Part shown: positions 26,836 to 35,350 of the stretch, one piece after another
Numbering within the stretch: the stretch's first letter is position 1
Layout of the letters: every line of letters starts with the position of its first letter
Source of the DNA: CAWELS01 sp964468205
GTDB taxonomy: Bacteria; Acidobacteriota; Terriglobia; Bryobacterales; Bryobacteraceae
Direction: 5' to 3'
Assembly (NCBI GenBank): GCA_964468205.1
Contig: CAYXVG010000004.1
Location: 1-64,000, forward strand
DNA length: 64,000 bases
The notes under the pieces: generated by a model
Databases searched by the model: none
The model's input: only the letters and a program-made list of their open reading frames with translations
Told to the model about the DNA's origin: nothing
Position numbers and translations under genes: made by a program

Positions 26836-28271
26836 GACAAGCATGCGTCTTCCTGCTCGCGCTGGCCCTGGCTCCGAACGCACTCGGAGCGGGAGCGGAA
26901 GCCGGACTGCTCGTCGGCTGGTCATCGGTCAGCATCACGCCGGACCTGCCGGTGGCGCTGGCCGGACAGTTCCACACGCGCATCTCGAAGTACGTTCACG
27001 ATCCGGTGACGGCCACCGCCCTCGCGATTGAATCCGGAAGTGGAGAATCAGCGGACCAGGCCGTGCTCGTTTCGTGCGACCTGGTGCGGACCCCGGCCGT
27101 GGTGCGAGACCGGCTGCGCGAGCGGCTCGACGGGAAGCTGTCCGGCTTCAAGACAGGGAAACTGCTGCTGAACGCCACGCACACCCACACCGGCCCGGTA
27201 ACCGTCGAGGACCGCTACGAGATCCCCAGCGAAGGAGTCATTCAGCCATCCGAGTACGTGGAATTCCTGCTCGACAAGCTCGAGGAGGCCGTGGTGGAAG
27301 CCTGGAACGGGCGCCAGCCGGCTGGCGTGAGCTGGGCCCTTAGCCATGCCGTGGTCGGCTACAACCGCCGGGCGGTGTACGGCGACGGCAAGGCCATCAT
27401 GTACGGGAAAACCGGCCGCGCCGATTTCGCGCATCTCGAAGGCTACGAAGACCACGGCGTCGAGTTGCTGTTTTTCTGGACCCCCGAAAAGCGGCTGACC
27501 GGCATTCTGGTGAACCTCGCCTGCCCGTCGCAGGTCGTGGAAGGCGAATGGTATGTCTCTGCCGATTTCTGGCACGACGTCAAAGTCGAGCTGCGCAAGC
27601 GCCACTCGCCGGATCTGTTTGTCTTCGGAATGACCGGCGCCTCAGGCGACCAGTCCCCGCACCTCATGCTGCGCTCCAAGGCCGAGGAAACCCTGCGCAA
27701 TAGAAAGGGTTTGTCAGAACGGCAGGAGATCGCCAGCCGGATTGCCGGCGCGATTGATCGCGTAATCGATGGCGCGAGGGCGGACATCCGGAACAGGGTC
27801 GTGTTCGAGCACCGGGTCGAAGACCTTGATTTGCCAATGCGCAAAGTCACCACAGCGGAGTACGAGCAAGCCCGGCACGAGCGCGAACGGCTGCTTGAGG
27901 CTCCCCCGTCAGAGAGACGGCGCGCCGCGCTCCTGCAGCGCGCCGAAGCGGTGATCGATCGCTACCGGACGCAGGGCGCGGAACCGCTCTACCGGATGGA
28001 ACTTCACGCGATTCGCCTGGGCGGCGTGGCGATTGTCAGCAACCCGTTCGAGCTATTTCTCGATTTCGGCATCCAGATGAAAGCCAGAAGCCCGGCGGAG
28101 CAGACCTTCATCGCGCAGCTTGCCGGCGCATATGGCGCCTACCTGCCCACGCAGCGGGCGGTTGAGGCCGGTGGCTACGGCGCGGAAATCGCCAGCAACG
28201 AAGTCGGCCCCGAAGGCGGCAAGGCGCTCGTGGACCGGACGGTGGCGTTGCTCGAAAGTATGTGGAAGTAG
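26832..28271 (+). CDS. Neutral/alkaline ceramidase-like secreted hydrolase
   Basis: A 479-residue exported protein (leader to ALGAGAEA). It matches the N-terminal domain of neutral/alkaline non-lysosomal ceramidase: VGWSSVSITPDLPVALAG at the start, the zinc ligands in LLNATHTHTGP, and FGMTGASGDQSPHL with the nucleophile Ser in the position of the GDxSPN motif. It lacks most of the C-terminal domain of true ceramidases, so the substrate may be another amide or ester; many environmental bacteria carry such short homologues. ATG 26832 is fixed by the ATGA overlap with the oxidoreductase gene. Confidence 0.85.
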   Translation: MRQACVFLLALALAPNALGAGAEAGLLVGWSSVSITPDLPVALAGQFHTRISKYVHDPVTATALAIESGSGESADQAVLVSCDLVRTPAVVRDRLRERLDGKLSGFKTGKLLLNATHTHTGPVTVEDRYEIPSEGVIQPSEYVEFLLDKLEEAVVEAWNGRQPAGVSWALSHAVVGYNRRAVYGDGKAIMYGKTGRADFAHLEGYEDHGVELLFFWTPEKRLTGILVNLACPSQVVEGEWYVSADFWHDVKVELRKRHSPDLFVFGMTGASGDQSPHLMLRSKAEETLRNRKGLSERQEIASRIAGAIDRVIDGARADIRNRVVFEHRVEDLDLPMRKVTTAEYEQARHERERLLEAPPSERRRAALLQRAEAVIDRYRTQGAEPLYRMELHAIRLGGVAIVSNPFELFLDFGIQMKARSPAEQTFIAQLAGAYGAYLPTQRAVEAGGYGAEIASNEVGPEGGKALVDRTVALLESMWK

Positions 28272-28307
28272 AAAGACACGTGGCTGCGAGGCCGCCGGAA
28301 TCCTTCG

Positions 28308-29504
28308 CTATCTGGGCCGGACCGCCATGCCATCGGCGAGCGGTGTTTCCCCGGGCAGCGCCACCTTTTCGCCCGGCGAGAGTCCGCTCAGGACCTCGGC
28401 ATGGGTGATATTGGAAACCCCGAGCTCCACCGGGCGCCAGCGGAGAACGTCCCCGCCCAGAACGTAGACGCCGACTTCGGTTTCCCGCCTCTGCAACGCC
28501 TCCTTCGGGATAACGGGAACATTCTCGGAGACGCTCGAGCGGATAGTGGCGTTGATGTTGGCCTGGGGCGGGAGGCTTCGGCCGGGGTTGTCGATGAAGA
28601 CGACGACTTCGCCCACCTGCCTGGTTCCGAGCGCCACCACTTCAGCGGGGACCCTCTCAACCACGCCTTCCCAGCTTCGGCCCGGAAGGGCGTCCCACGT
28701 GATCTCGACCGGCATCCCGACGGACACTTGGCCCAACTCCGGTTCATCGACATAAACAAAAGCTTTCATGCGGTCCATCTGACCGATGTGGGCAACCAAA
28801 GCGCCAGGCTGCAAGAATTCGCCGGCTCTCACTTCCAGGCGGTAGAGAATCCCGTCGAGAGGGGACTCAATACGGGCGAGGGCGATTCTCCGGCTCGCGC
28901 GGCGGGCATCGGCTTGCGCTTGCCGCAAGCGCGCCTTGGCGTCGCTGCGTTCGGCCTTCGACACCAGCGTTGCCCGCTTGTTCTCGAGCGCGGAGATGCG
29001 CAGATCCGCCCGCTTGAGCCGGGCCGCCGCTTCGGAGACCTGCAGCGCGGTGGCCGCCCCGCGGCGCTCGAGGCGCTGGATCGCCGCCAGTTCTTCCGCC
29101 GCGGAGTCGCGTTCAAGGCGCGCGGCTTCGAGGTCGCTTTCAATAGCGGCCAGTGCCGAGGCGCTACCCCCTTCCTCGAGCATCGCAAGTTCAGTCCTCG
29201 CTTGTTCGATTCTGGCCTGCGCAGCATCGAGCTCCACTTCGGCGTCACCGGTCGTCAGGGCCGCGAGCAGTTGTCCCCGCCGCACGCTGCTGCCAAGAGA
29301 TACGGGCGTCTCCCGAACGATGCCCTCGCGTCCCGCGCTCACGGGCATCCAGGTCTCCGGCTCGATACGGCCGTTGGTTTCAATCGTGCTGACGATCGAG
29401 TCCAGCCGGACTTCGGCAAACGAAACTTCGGGCGGGGACTCCCCGCAATGCGGCAGCAGAATCGTGACGGCGAAGAGAACCGCGATGGCGGCGGGCGGCT
29501 TCAA
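28308..29504 (-). CDS. HlyD/RND-type periplasmic adaptor subunit
   Basis: A 398-residue membrane-fusion protein. The start is probably TTG 29504, which yields a hydrophobic leader ending LLPHC (possible lipobox). The order is: barrel/lipoyl half (RIEPETWMPVSAGREG), a long alpha-hairpin of ~120 residues rich in Ala/Glu/Arg (coiled coil), the second lipoyl half (IESPLDGILYRLEVRAG), a beta-barrel and a C-terminal proximal domain. Such adaptors link an inner-membrane ABC or RND pump to an outer-membrane channel, but neither partner is adjacent here. The upstream gene ends 4 bases before its start. Confidence 0.85.
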   Translation of the reverse strand: MKPPAAIAVLFAVTILLPHCGESPPEVSFAEVRLDSIVSTIETNGRIEPETWMPVSAGREGIVRETPVSLGSSVRRGQLLAALTTGDAEVELDAAQARIEQARTELAMLEEGGSASALAAIESDLEAARLERDSAAEELAAIQRLERRGAATALQVSEAAARLKRADLRISALENKRATLVSKAERSDAKARLRQAQADARRASRRIALARIESPLDGILYRLEVRAGEFLQPGALVAHIGQMDRMKAFVYVDEPELGQVSVGMPVEITWDALPGRSWEGVVERVPAEVVALGTRQVGEVVVFIDNPGRSLPPQANINATIRSSVSENVPVIPKEALQRRETEVGVYVLGGDVLRWRPVELGVSNITHAEVLSGLSPGEKVALPGETPLADGMAVRPR

Positions 29505-29508
29505 ACCG

Positions 29509-30081
29509 CTATTGTAGCGCCGGGGAGTTCCCTGGGCGGGCGCAATAGTCGAACAGGAGTTGCCACTCGGCGCGCTGTATCTCCAGTGCCGTGCGTTCGT
29601 CCGTCGTTCCTGGCCGGCGGCGGGCTTCTTCACAGAACCGGATGAATGCGAAGGGGTCCCACTCCCCGCCGGGTTGGAACGAGCATCCCGGATGGCCGGC
29701 CACGATTTCCCCCGCTGCCCGCCCGAGGTCCTCGAACACCGGATGGCTCCCGACGCGGCGGAACCAGTAGCCCGAATTGCCTTCATCCGGTTCCTGGCGG
29801 TGCATGATGGCATGCCAGAAACTCCCTTCGCGGGACGGGACGCCCTGGGAAACCCGGTGCGATTCGTCGAGACACGAGAAGTAGAGCCACAGGCCGGCGT
29901 AGGCGGCTTCAGGGTGCGGCGCGGAGGGGAACAGGCTGGCGGGGGACGCTTTCGAGATGAGTCTTGCGGCTTCCCGGTTGGAACAGGCGCCGGAGGCGAG
30001 CGGCATCAGCCTCTCCCCGTCTTGATCGAGGGCCAGAATCCTGGCCACTTCGCTTCCATAGGCCGAAGGATCGAATTTCAT
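29509..30081 (-). CDS. Conserved-looking protein of unknown function
   Basis: A 190-residue cytosolic protein with no leader or membrane segment. Notable stretches are FWHAIMHRQEPDEGNSGYWF, with histidines, an Asp-Glu pair and Trp typical of an enzyme active site, and GGEWDPFAFIRFCEE. The ATG at 30081 is preferred over an upstream start at 30114, which lies outside the conserved-looking region. I do not recognise the family. It is co-directional with the adaptor gene (4-base spacing). Confidence 0.7.
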   Translation of the reverse strand: MKFDPSAYGSEVARILALDQDGERLMPLASGACSNREAARLISKASPASLFPSAPHPEAAYAGLWLYFSCLDESHRVSQGVPSREGSFWHAIMHRQEPDEGNSGYWFRRVGSHPVFEDLGRAAGEIVAGHPGCSFQPGGEWDPFAFIRFCEEARRRPGTTDERTALEIQRAEWQLLFDYCARPGNSPALQ

Positions 30082-30166
30082 GGAAGCCAGTGTAACAACC
30101 CCGAGGCGATACACGTTGTTTGAACAATCGAGCTGTGTTATGTTTTATCAGGTACCGACCAACATC

Positions 30167-30496
30167 ATGCCCGTCTATCGCATCTACAGGCTCGACGATT
30201 CGCAGCGGACCAGCTTCCGCTGGGCGCCCCATACCGCCGGCGTTGCTCTACTCAAGCCCAACCTCTACAGGGAAAATGGCAGTATCGAGGCCGCTTCCCC
30301 CTACGATGCCTGGCACCACCTTCAGTCCACCGACACGCCGCTGCAACTCGGGGATGTTCTCGAAAACCAGGACGGCGAGTTGAGAATCTACAAATATGTT
30401 GGATTTGAAGAGGCGCGCTGGGTGCTCCCGGAGATGAAGACGGGGCTGGAATCGGTTCCCGCGGCGGCCGGACCGCCGCAGTTCCGGGCTGGCTAG
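30167..30496 (+). CDS. Small protein of unknown function
   Basis: A 109-residue product beginning MPVYRIYRLDDSQRTSFRW, with AASPYDAWHHLQ and GDVLENQDGELRIYKYVGFE. It is soluble, aromatic-rich, with a Pro/Ala tail. An earlier in-frame ATG at 30140 would add nine residues. It diverges from 29509-30081 and precedes the 2H phosphoesterase by 50 bases. No family is recognised, although the composition and codon use look genuine. Confidence 0.65.
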   Translation: MPVYRIYRLDDSQRTSFRWAPHTAGVALLKPNLYRENGSIEAASPYDAWHHLQSTDTPLQLGDVLENQDGELRIYKYVGFEEARWVLPEMKTGLESVPAAAGPPQFRAG

Positions 30497-30546
30497 TCCC
30501 CTGGTTTCCGGAATGGTGACTTCGGGGGTATTCCAGAAGCAAAAGC

Positions 30547-31122
30547 GTGTCCCTGGTGCAAGTAACAGATCCGATTAACGAATTTGCCGTTGTGGCCTAC
30601 GTGCCCGCACCGCTTGGGCGTTACCTGGACGACATCCGGCGGAGGCTCGCACCCTGGCTGCCTCCCGGACGCTCCCACGTGACGGTCCTGCATCCACGGC
30701 CCATCCGGACTGATCCAAGAGCGGTCTGGGAAGATCTCAAATGTGCAATTGCCGGGGTTCAGGCTTTTCCAATCACCGTGGATGGCGTGCAAGTATTTGA
30801 AGACACCCGCGTTGTCTACCTCGGACTGGAGTCGGGCCAAGCTCAACTGGAAGACTTGCATACAGCCATGAACCGAAAGGGCGCTCTCTTCGAGGAGCCG
30901 TACCCGTTTCACCCCCACATTACCCTGGCAAAGGGGATCTCGCCCCAGGATCTGGAAAGTACCGCGGCGGAGGCGGAACGGCTTTTTCGGGCGTATCGCG
31001 GTCCCCGTTGTTTTCAGGCCCGCGAGTTTCACTTCGTCCAGAACACGGCCCTCGATCTGTGGATTGATCTCGGCAGCCTGATTCTGCCGGCGGGGAAGGA
31101 CTGCACCCAAAACCTCGCATAG
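30547..31122 (+). CDS. 2'-5' RNA ligase-like 2H phosphoesterase
   Basis: A 191-residue cytosolic protein of the 2H superfamily, defined by two H-x-T/S-x motifs: SHVTVLHP near residue 44 and HPHITLAKG near residue 121. Members act on 2',3'-cyclic phosphates, 2'-5' bonds or related nucleotides. The start is GTG 30547 (GTG 30556 also possible). No RNA-repair partner (RtcB, kinase) is nearby. It converges with 31133-31615, leaving only 10 bases between the stops. Confidence 0.82.
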   Translation: MSLVQVTDPINEFAVVAYVPAPLGRYLDDIRRRLAPWLPPGRSHVTVLHPRPIRTDPRAVWEDLKCAIAGVQAFPITVDGVQVFEDTRVVYLGLESGQAQLEDLHTAMNRKGALFEEPYPFHPHITLAKGISPQDLESTAAEAERLFRAYRGPRCFQAREFHFVQNTALDLWIDLGSLILPAGKDCTQNLA

Positions 31123-31132
31123 GGCTTCCAAA

Positions 31133-31615
31133 CTATTCAAATAAAGTGATTTGTTCTTTCGATGGCGGCACTCGTTTCCGGCGCCGGAGCGGACCGCCAA
31201 CCACGCCTAGAACCTTGAGATCGGTGAGCGCCGCGCGCGGCACGAAGACCCTTTGATTGTTGGCTGACGGATCAGGTGGCACCACCGAAAAACCAAAGGG
31301 TTCCAGATGAAGCAGGTCATTCGGCAGCAGGCCGTCGAGGAAGTCGCCGTCCCGGAAGAGCATCCGGACCCATAGCCCCTCGGACTTCGGCCGGGTGTTA
31401 AAGATCTTGCGTTCCCGGTGGATGGTCTCGCCATCCAGATCTTTAACAAAACAAACCGACTTCAGTTCGCCATACGGAGTGACAACCACATTGCCGTCGG
31501 TGGAGAGAAGCTCGACGCCTTCCGGAAGCAGCCAAGTCTGCAGATTAACAAAGCCCTTCAGAGCTTCCCGTTCGAAGCGCTGGACGATGACCTTCTTATT
31601 CGTTGAGCCGGACAA
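31133..31615 (-). CDS. Acidobacterial conserved protein (DUF6982-like)
   Basis: A 160-residue soluble protein. It opens KKVIVQRFEREALKGFVN and contains VVVTPYGELKSVCFVKDLDG and LLPNDLLHLEPFGFSVVPPD; the end is basic, then a short acidic tip. From memory this resembles a small family seen mainly in Acidobacteriota and filed as DUF6982; its role is unknown. It is divergent from xerD across a 60-base AT-richer spacer. Confidence 0.7.
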   Translation of the reverse strand: MSGSTNKKVIVQRFEREALKGFVNLQTWLLPEGVELLSTDGNVVVTPYGELKSVCFVKDLDGETIHRERKIFNTRPKSEGLWVRMLFRDGDFLDGLLPNDLLHLEPFGFSVVPPDPSANNQRVFVPRAALTDLKVLGVVGGPLRRRKRVPPSKEQITLFE

Positions 31616-31644
31616 GTACAGTTTCCCGGGCAGAACACTTTAAA

Positions 31645-31663
31645 ACAATTTTGCAAATATTGT
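31645..31663. promoter_or_regulatory. AT-rich dyad between DUF6982-like gene and xerD
   Basis: ACAAT and ATTGT arms enclose TTTGCAAAT, itself nearly palindromic, in an unusually AT-rich 60-base divergent spacer. It probably overlaps the promoters of both genes (TATTGTATCAT could supply a -10 for xerD). Operator function is only suggested by symmetry. Confidence 0.3.
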
Positions 31664-31675
31664 ATCATTGGCACG

Positions 31676-32575
31676 ATGCCCAAGGTGGCCTCCATGTCAG
31701 CCGCGATCCAGGCCTTCCTGGACTTCTGCCGTATTGAGAAGGGATTAGCTCCCAATACAGTGGAGGCGTACCGGCGGGACCTGCATGGTTTTCGGGACTC
31801 TCTCCCGGGCGGCGACGGCGCGACGGTTCCCGGGATGGACGAGGTTCGCGCCTACGTTGATTCGCTCTATGGCGCGGGAATGTCCAGCCGCACGATTGCG
31901 AGGCGAATTACGACACTGCGCAACTTTTTCAAATTCCTACTCAGAGAGGAAATGATAGACTCCGACCCGGCCGCGTTAATCAGTCTTCCAAAGCAATGGA
32001 TGAGTCTCCCGAAGTATCTGACAGCAGAGGAAGTAGACCGTTTGCTGGAAGCGCCCGATCCGGAGAAGGCCAACGGCCTGCGTGACCGGGCGATGCTCGC
32101 GCTGCTCTACGCAACCGGATTGCGGGTCAGCGAGATTTGCCGGGTACAGATTGGCGATCTGGACGCGAATCTGGGCATTATCCGCGTCATCGGAAAGGGG
32201 AACAAGCAGCGCATCATTCCAGCGGGCCGGCCGGCCCTCGATGCGGTCTCCGCCTACGTGGAAGGCGCTCGACCCCGCCTGCTGCGCGGCCGCGGCAGTC
32301 CCTATCTGTTTGTGACAAGCCGTGGTAAGTATATGACAAGGCAAGGATTTTGGAAGGCGTTAGCCATCTACGGCCGGCAAGCCGGGATTGCAGTCCCGCT
32401 TACGCCACACTTGATCCGGCACAGTTTCGCAACGCATCTGCTCGAGGGTGGAGCAGACCTGAGGAGCGTTCAGATTATGCTGGGTCACGCGGATATCTCC
32501 ACAACCCAAATCTACACACACGTAATGCGATCGAGGTTACGAAAGACAATTGATGAACATCATCCCCGTGCCTGA
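31676..32575 (+). CDS. xerD: Site-specific tyrosine recombinase XerD-like
   Basis: A 299-residue recombinase that with XerC resolves chromosome dimers at dif. It has a SAM-like N-terminal core-binding domain (~8-95) and a catalytic domain with all expected residues: R150 (GLRVSEI), K174 (GKGNKQR), H245 and R248 (HLIRHSFATHLL), H271 (LGHADISTTQIY) and the nucleophile Y280. Size and lack of neighbouring mobile genes favour a housekeeping Xer over an integrase. ATG 31676 (alternative 31694). XerC versus XerD cannot be fully settled from one sequence. Confidence 0.88.
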   Translation: MPKVASMSAAIQAFLDFCRIEKGLAPNTVEAYRRDLHGFRDSLPGGDGATVPGMDEVRAYVDSLYGAGMSSRTIARRITTLRNFFKFLLREEMIDSDPAALISLPKQWMSLPKYLTAEEVDRLLEAPDPEKANGLRDRAMLALLYATGLRVSEICRVQIGDLDANLGIIRVIGKGNKQRIIPAGRPALDAVSAYVEGARPRLLRGRGSPYLFVTSRGKYMTRQGFWKALAIYGRQAGIAVPLTPHLIRHSFATHLLEGGADLRSVQIMLGHADISTTQIYTHVMRSRLRKTIDEHHPRA

Positions 32576-32718
32576 GCGATTTTCCGGCGGGCGCCAAGTG
32601 TCTCCACGTAGACGATCCCGATGCCAGTTTGCCAGACAAACAAGGCCTCGGGCGGACGCCAGCGGTTCCGGCCCGTACCGCTTGCAACCGGTGAGACAAC
32701 GGGTCTGAGACAGAATCG

Positions 32719-34152
32719 ATGAGCGACTATTTGTTCATGCTCGAAAGCCACCTGACGCCTTCCCAGCGGGAGGTGATCGCAGCGGTGGAAGCGGCTGGCA
32801 GCGCGTCCGGGGAGCAGACCTTTCTGGTCGGCGGCGCTTTGAGGGACATGCTCGGCGGTTTTCTCATCACGGATCTTGACTTCGCGGTCCAAGGCGATTC
32901 CCTTGCGATTGCGGACAGGCTGGCCGGCTCGGCCGGCGCGGAGATCCTTGAATCAGACTCCCATTTCATGTCCGCGGAGCTGCGTTTTTCCTCCAGGGTA
33001 ACCGCCGAAATCGCGATGACTCGGACAGAGGAATACACGAAGCCGGGCGCGCTTCCGAAAGTGAAGAGATCCGGAATCCACGAGTACCTGCTGCGCCGCG
33101 ACTTCACGATGAATTCGATCGCGCTTTCACTGCACCCCGCTTCCAAAGGGCTCCTGCTCGACCCCTGCAACGGCGCCGCCGACATCGAGCAGCGCGAAGT
33201 GCGCACGAACAGCAACTACGGATTCTATGATGATCCGAGCCGCCTGTTGCGGCTGATTCGACTCAAAACCCGGCTGGAATTCGGGGTTGAGGAGAAGACG
33301 CGGCGGCAATACGAAAACGCTCTCCAGGCCGGCGTGGAACAGCAGATCCCGCCACGGGCTCTGTTTCGCGAGCTCAAAGCCATTGCCGGTGAGCTCAAAC
33401 TGGCCGAAGTCGTCGCCGAGCTGGACAAAGAAGGTTTGCTGCGGCTGTTTTCGCCCGCGCTCAAGGGAGCGAAAGCGAATCTGGCTACACTGGGCAAACT
33501 CGAGAAAGCCTTGCAGATGATCCCTTACGGGGTGCATCTGCAACTGGATCCTCTAGGGCTGTTCCTCTACTTCCTGACCGAAAAGCTCACGCCCAAGGAG
33601 AAGGCCGATCTGATAAAGAATGTCGGGATGAAGAAGCAGGAGGTGGAGGCGTGGCAGAAGCTCGAATCCCGCTCCAAGAAACTCGAGCGGGATTTGAAGT
33701 CGGCGAAGCTACATCGCACTTCCGAACTTTACCAGCGCCTGCTCGCCGCTCCCGGCGACGAGATCTTCTTCCTCTACATTCATTCCAAGGAACGTTTGGT
33801 GCATGACCGGATTCGCAGTTTCCTGCAAAAGCATCTCTTCACCGCACTGGAAGTGACGGACCGCGAGGTGGCCGCGATGTCAGGCGTGGAGCCCGCGGAT
33901 CCAAAGTTCGCCAAGTACAAAGAAGAAGTCATCCTGGCGCGTCTCGACGGGCGGAAGTGGAAGCCTCCGGCCCGGGAGAAGCCCGCGGAACCACCACCGG
34001 AAAACGCCGGGCGGAAAAGACGGGCGGCTCGGAAGAATGCCGCCAAGAAAGCGCCTAAGGAGTCCGCCGGAAAAACCGCCAAGAAGACGGCTGCCGGAAA
34101 ATCGTCCGCCGCGCCGCGAAAAGCGCGGAAATCCGCCGCCAAGGGCCAGTAA
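32719..34152 (+). CDS. CCA tRNA nucleotidyltransferase / poly(A) polymerase family protein with lysine-rich tail
   Basis: A 477-residue class II nucleotidyltransferase that would add or repair the tRNA 3' CCA, or act as poly(A) polymerase. Motifs: FLVGGALRDMLGG, the catalytic DLDFAV, the nucleotide-selecting LLRRDFTMNSIALSL and DDPSRLLRLIRLKTRLEF. A helical neck/body follows. From about residue 415 the protein ends in a Lys/Ala-rich segment (ARKNAAKKAPKE and similar), like histone H1 or AlgP tails; this is not part of the normal enzyme and may bind nucleic acid. CCA versus poly(A) specificity is not decided. Confidence 0.88.
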   Translation: MSDYLFMLESHLTPSQREVIAAVEAAGSASGEQTFLVGGALRDMLGGFLITDLDFAVQGDSLAIADRLAGSAGAEILESDSHFMSAELRFSSRVTAEIAMTRTEEYTKPGALPKVKRSGIHEYLLRRDFTMNSIALSLHPASKGLLLDPCNGAADIEQREVRTNSNYGFYDDPSRLLRLIRLKTRLEFGVEEKTRRQYENALQAGVEQQIPPRALFRELKAIAGELKLAEVVAELDKEGLLRLFSPALKGAKANLATLGKLEKALQMIPYGVHLQLDPLGLFLYFLTEKLTPKEKADLIKNVGMKKQEVEAWQKLESRSKKLERDLKSAKLHRTSELYQRLLAAPGDEIFFLYIHSKERLVHDRIRSFLQKHLFTALEVTDREVAAMSGVEPADPKFAKYKEEVILARLDGRKWKPPAREKPAEPPPENAGRKRRAARKNAAKKAPKESAGKTAKKTAAGKSSAAPRKARKSAAKGQ

Positions 34153-34203
34153 GGCCAGTCCGCCGTCACCGTCGCGGCGGCATTCGCCCCAGCGCTCGAT
34201 TCG

Positions 34204-34557
34204 TCAGCGGTTCCCTAACTGCAACAGAACAATTCCGACTACCACGAGCGACAAGCCGATGAACTTGTTGGTGGTGAAAGGTTCCTTGAAGAAGATTCTC
34301 GACCAGATGAAAGTAAAAATATAGCCGAGGGAGACCAGCGGATAAAGGATCGTGAGCTCACCCTCGCGCAATCCAAGGACATAGAAATAGGACGAAAACA
34401 GGTACAGCGCCACCCCCACCGCCAGGCGCCAGTTTAGAATGAGCTTCAACACATTGCGGGTCAGCTTGCCGGCTCCCGATTTGAGGAAGACCGCGCCGAA
34501 AGAACCGATGAACGAGCCGGTCACCACCAGCAGCATCGACGAAATCGGCGTCGTCAC
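34204..34557 (-). CDS. Half-size EamA/DMT transporter protein B
   Basis: A 117-residue inner-membrane protein with four predicted helices, the size of one EamA repeat. It contains LREGELTILYPLVSLGYIF, and a near copy (LRDGELSILYPVIS) occurs in the upstream partner. Such small pairs (EmrE/ArnE-ArnF-like) work as heterodimers. The start overlaps the partner's stop (ATGA at 34554-34557). The substrate is unknown; ArnEF-type lipid-linked sugar flipping is only one possibility. Confidence 0.82.
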   Translation of the reverse strand: MTTPISSMLLVVTGSFIGSFGAVFLKSGAGKLTRNVLKLILNWRLAVGVALYLFSSYFYVLGLREGELTILYPLVSLGYIFTFIWSRIFFKEPFTTNKFIGLSLVVVGIVLLQLGNR

Positions 34558-34961
34558 CTGTTACTATTCCTCCCCAGTATCGCGACCCCAACGATGATGA
34601 TCCCTATCCCTGCCACCTTGAACAGATTCAAGCGCTCGCCCAGCAGGATCACCGAGAGAATGGCAACCCAGGCGAACGTCATGGAGATCACCGGGTAGAG
34701 TATTGATAACTCACCGTCCCGCAGCGCCAGCACCAACAGCACCGTGAAGATCCCGTAGAGAGCATACCCGGTGAACAGGGGCGGGTTAGTCACCATATCA
34801 ATTGGGCTGCTCGAAGCCAGGTTGTTAGCCCCGTACTTAATCAGCATCTGCGCGGCCGCGCCGAATATCGTCGCTCCAAGAACCAGGCCGATCGACTGTT
34901 TCCGGGTGAAGCGGAATCTTGGTTTCGCGCCGGATTGTACTGCTGTTTCTTCAGTCTTCAC
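34554..34961 (-). CDS. Half-size EamA/DMT transporter protein A
   Basis: A 135-residue inner-membrane protein with a ~22-residue charged N-terminal tail and four helices. It is paralogous to the following gene: same length of helical core and the shared R-(E/D)-GEL-(S/T)-ILYP motif at the third helix. Together the two make the eight-to-ten helix unit of a DMT transporter split over two genes. The 4-base overlap fixes co-translation and suggests a 1:1 complex. Confidence 0.82.
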   Translation of the reverse strand: MKTEETAVQSGAKPRFRFTRKQSIGLVLGATIFGAAAQMLIKYGANNLASSSPIDMVTNPPLFTGYALYGIFTVLLVLALRDGELSILYPVISMTFAWVAILSVILLGERLNLFKVAGIGIIIVGVAILGRNSNR

Positions 34962-35350
34962 GCCTTCTCCACAATTGCACTATGATAACGAATTGCGTTT
35001 GAACAACGCGCGTCCTCTCGGCCGTGGCCGCGCCCAACGCCGCAAGATTCGATCCGTAACACGTCTCGGCAGCGTGCCTCCATCTTCGCGTCACACTGCG
35101 GCCGGCGCAACTCCCTTCCCCGGCCAGGTTGTCGCATCCGGAATCGCAGGAGATCGCCGTCCTTTTGAGCAGGCGGCCACCCTTCACCAGGGTTTCACCC
35201 GCCGCGTTATTGACGTCGTACGGGAGGCCGCGCCGCTCGACAGTGTTGCCTGGAGTGGGCCGCTCTCCGGGCGAGAACACTCATATCGACACAAACGGAA
35301 GTCCGCCGCCAGCGCACAAGATCAAGCTTGAACTCGCGTCGGCCTCGCTC
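34962..35350. other. 389-base stretch without a confident gene
   Basis: A 109-residue minus-strand frame (34951-35280) overlaps the EamA A start and has a coding-like first half (LPYDVNNAAGETLVKGGRL) but loses this character afterwards; it could be a short gene or a decayed fragment. I see no tRNA, RNase P, SRP or tmRNA signature and no strong hairpin. Confidence 0.4.

Noticed and set aside
31676..32575. xerD as integrase of a mobile element
   Set aside because: No attachment-site repeats, tRNA target or cargo genes nearby; length and motifs fit housekeeping Xer recombinases.
34951..35280. 109-residue minus-strand gene upstream of the EamA pair
   Set aside because: Coding character fades in the second half, no ribosome site or family was seen, and it overlaps the EamA start; left as an uncertain region.
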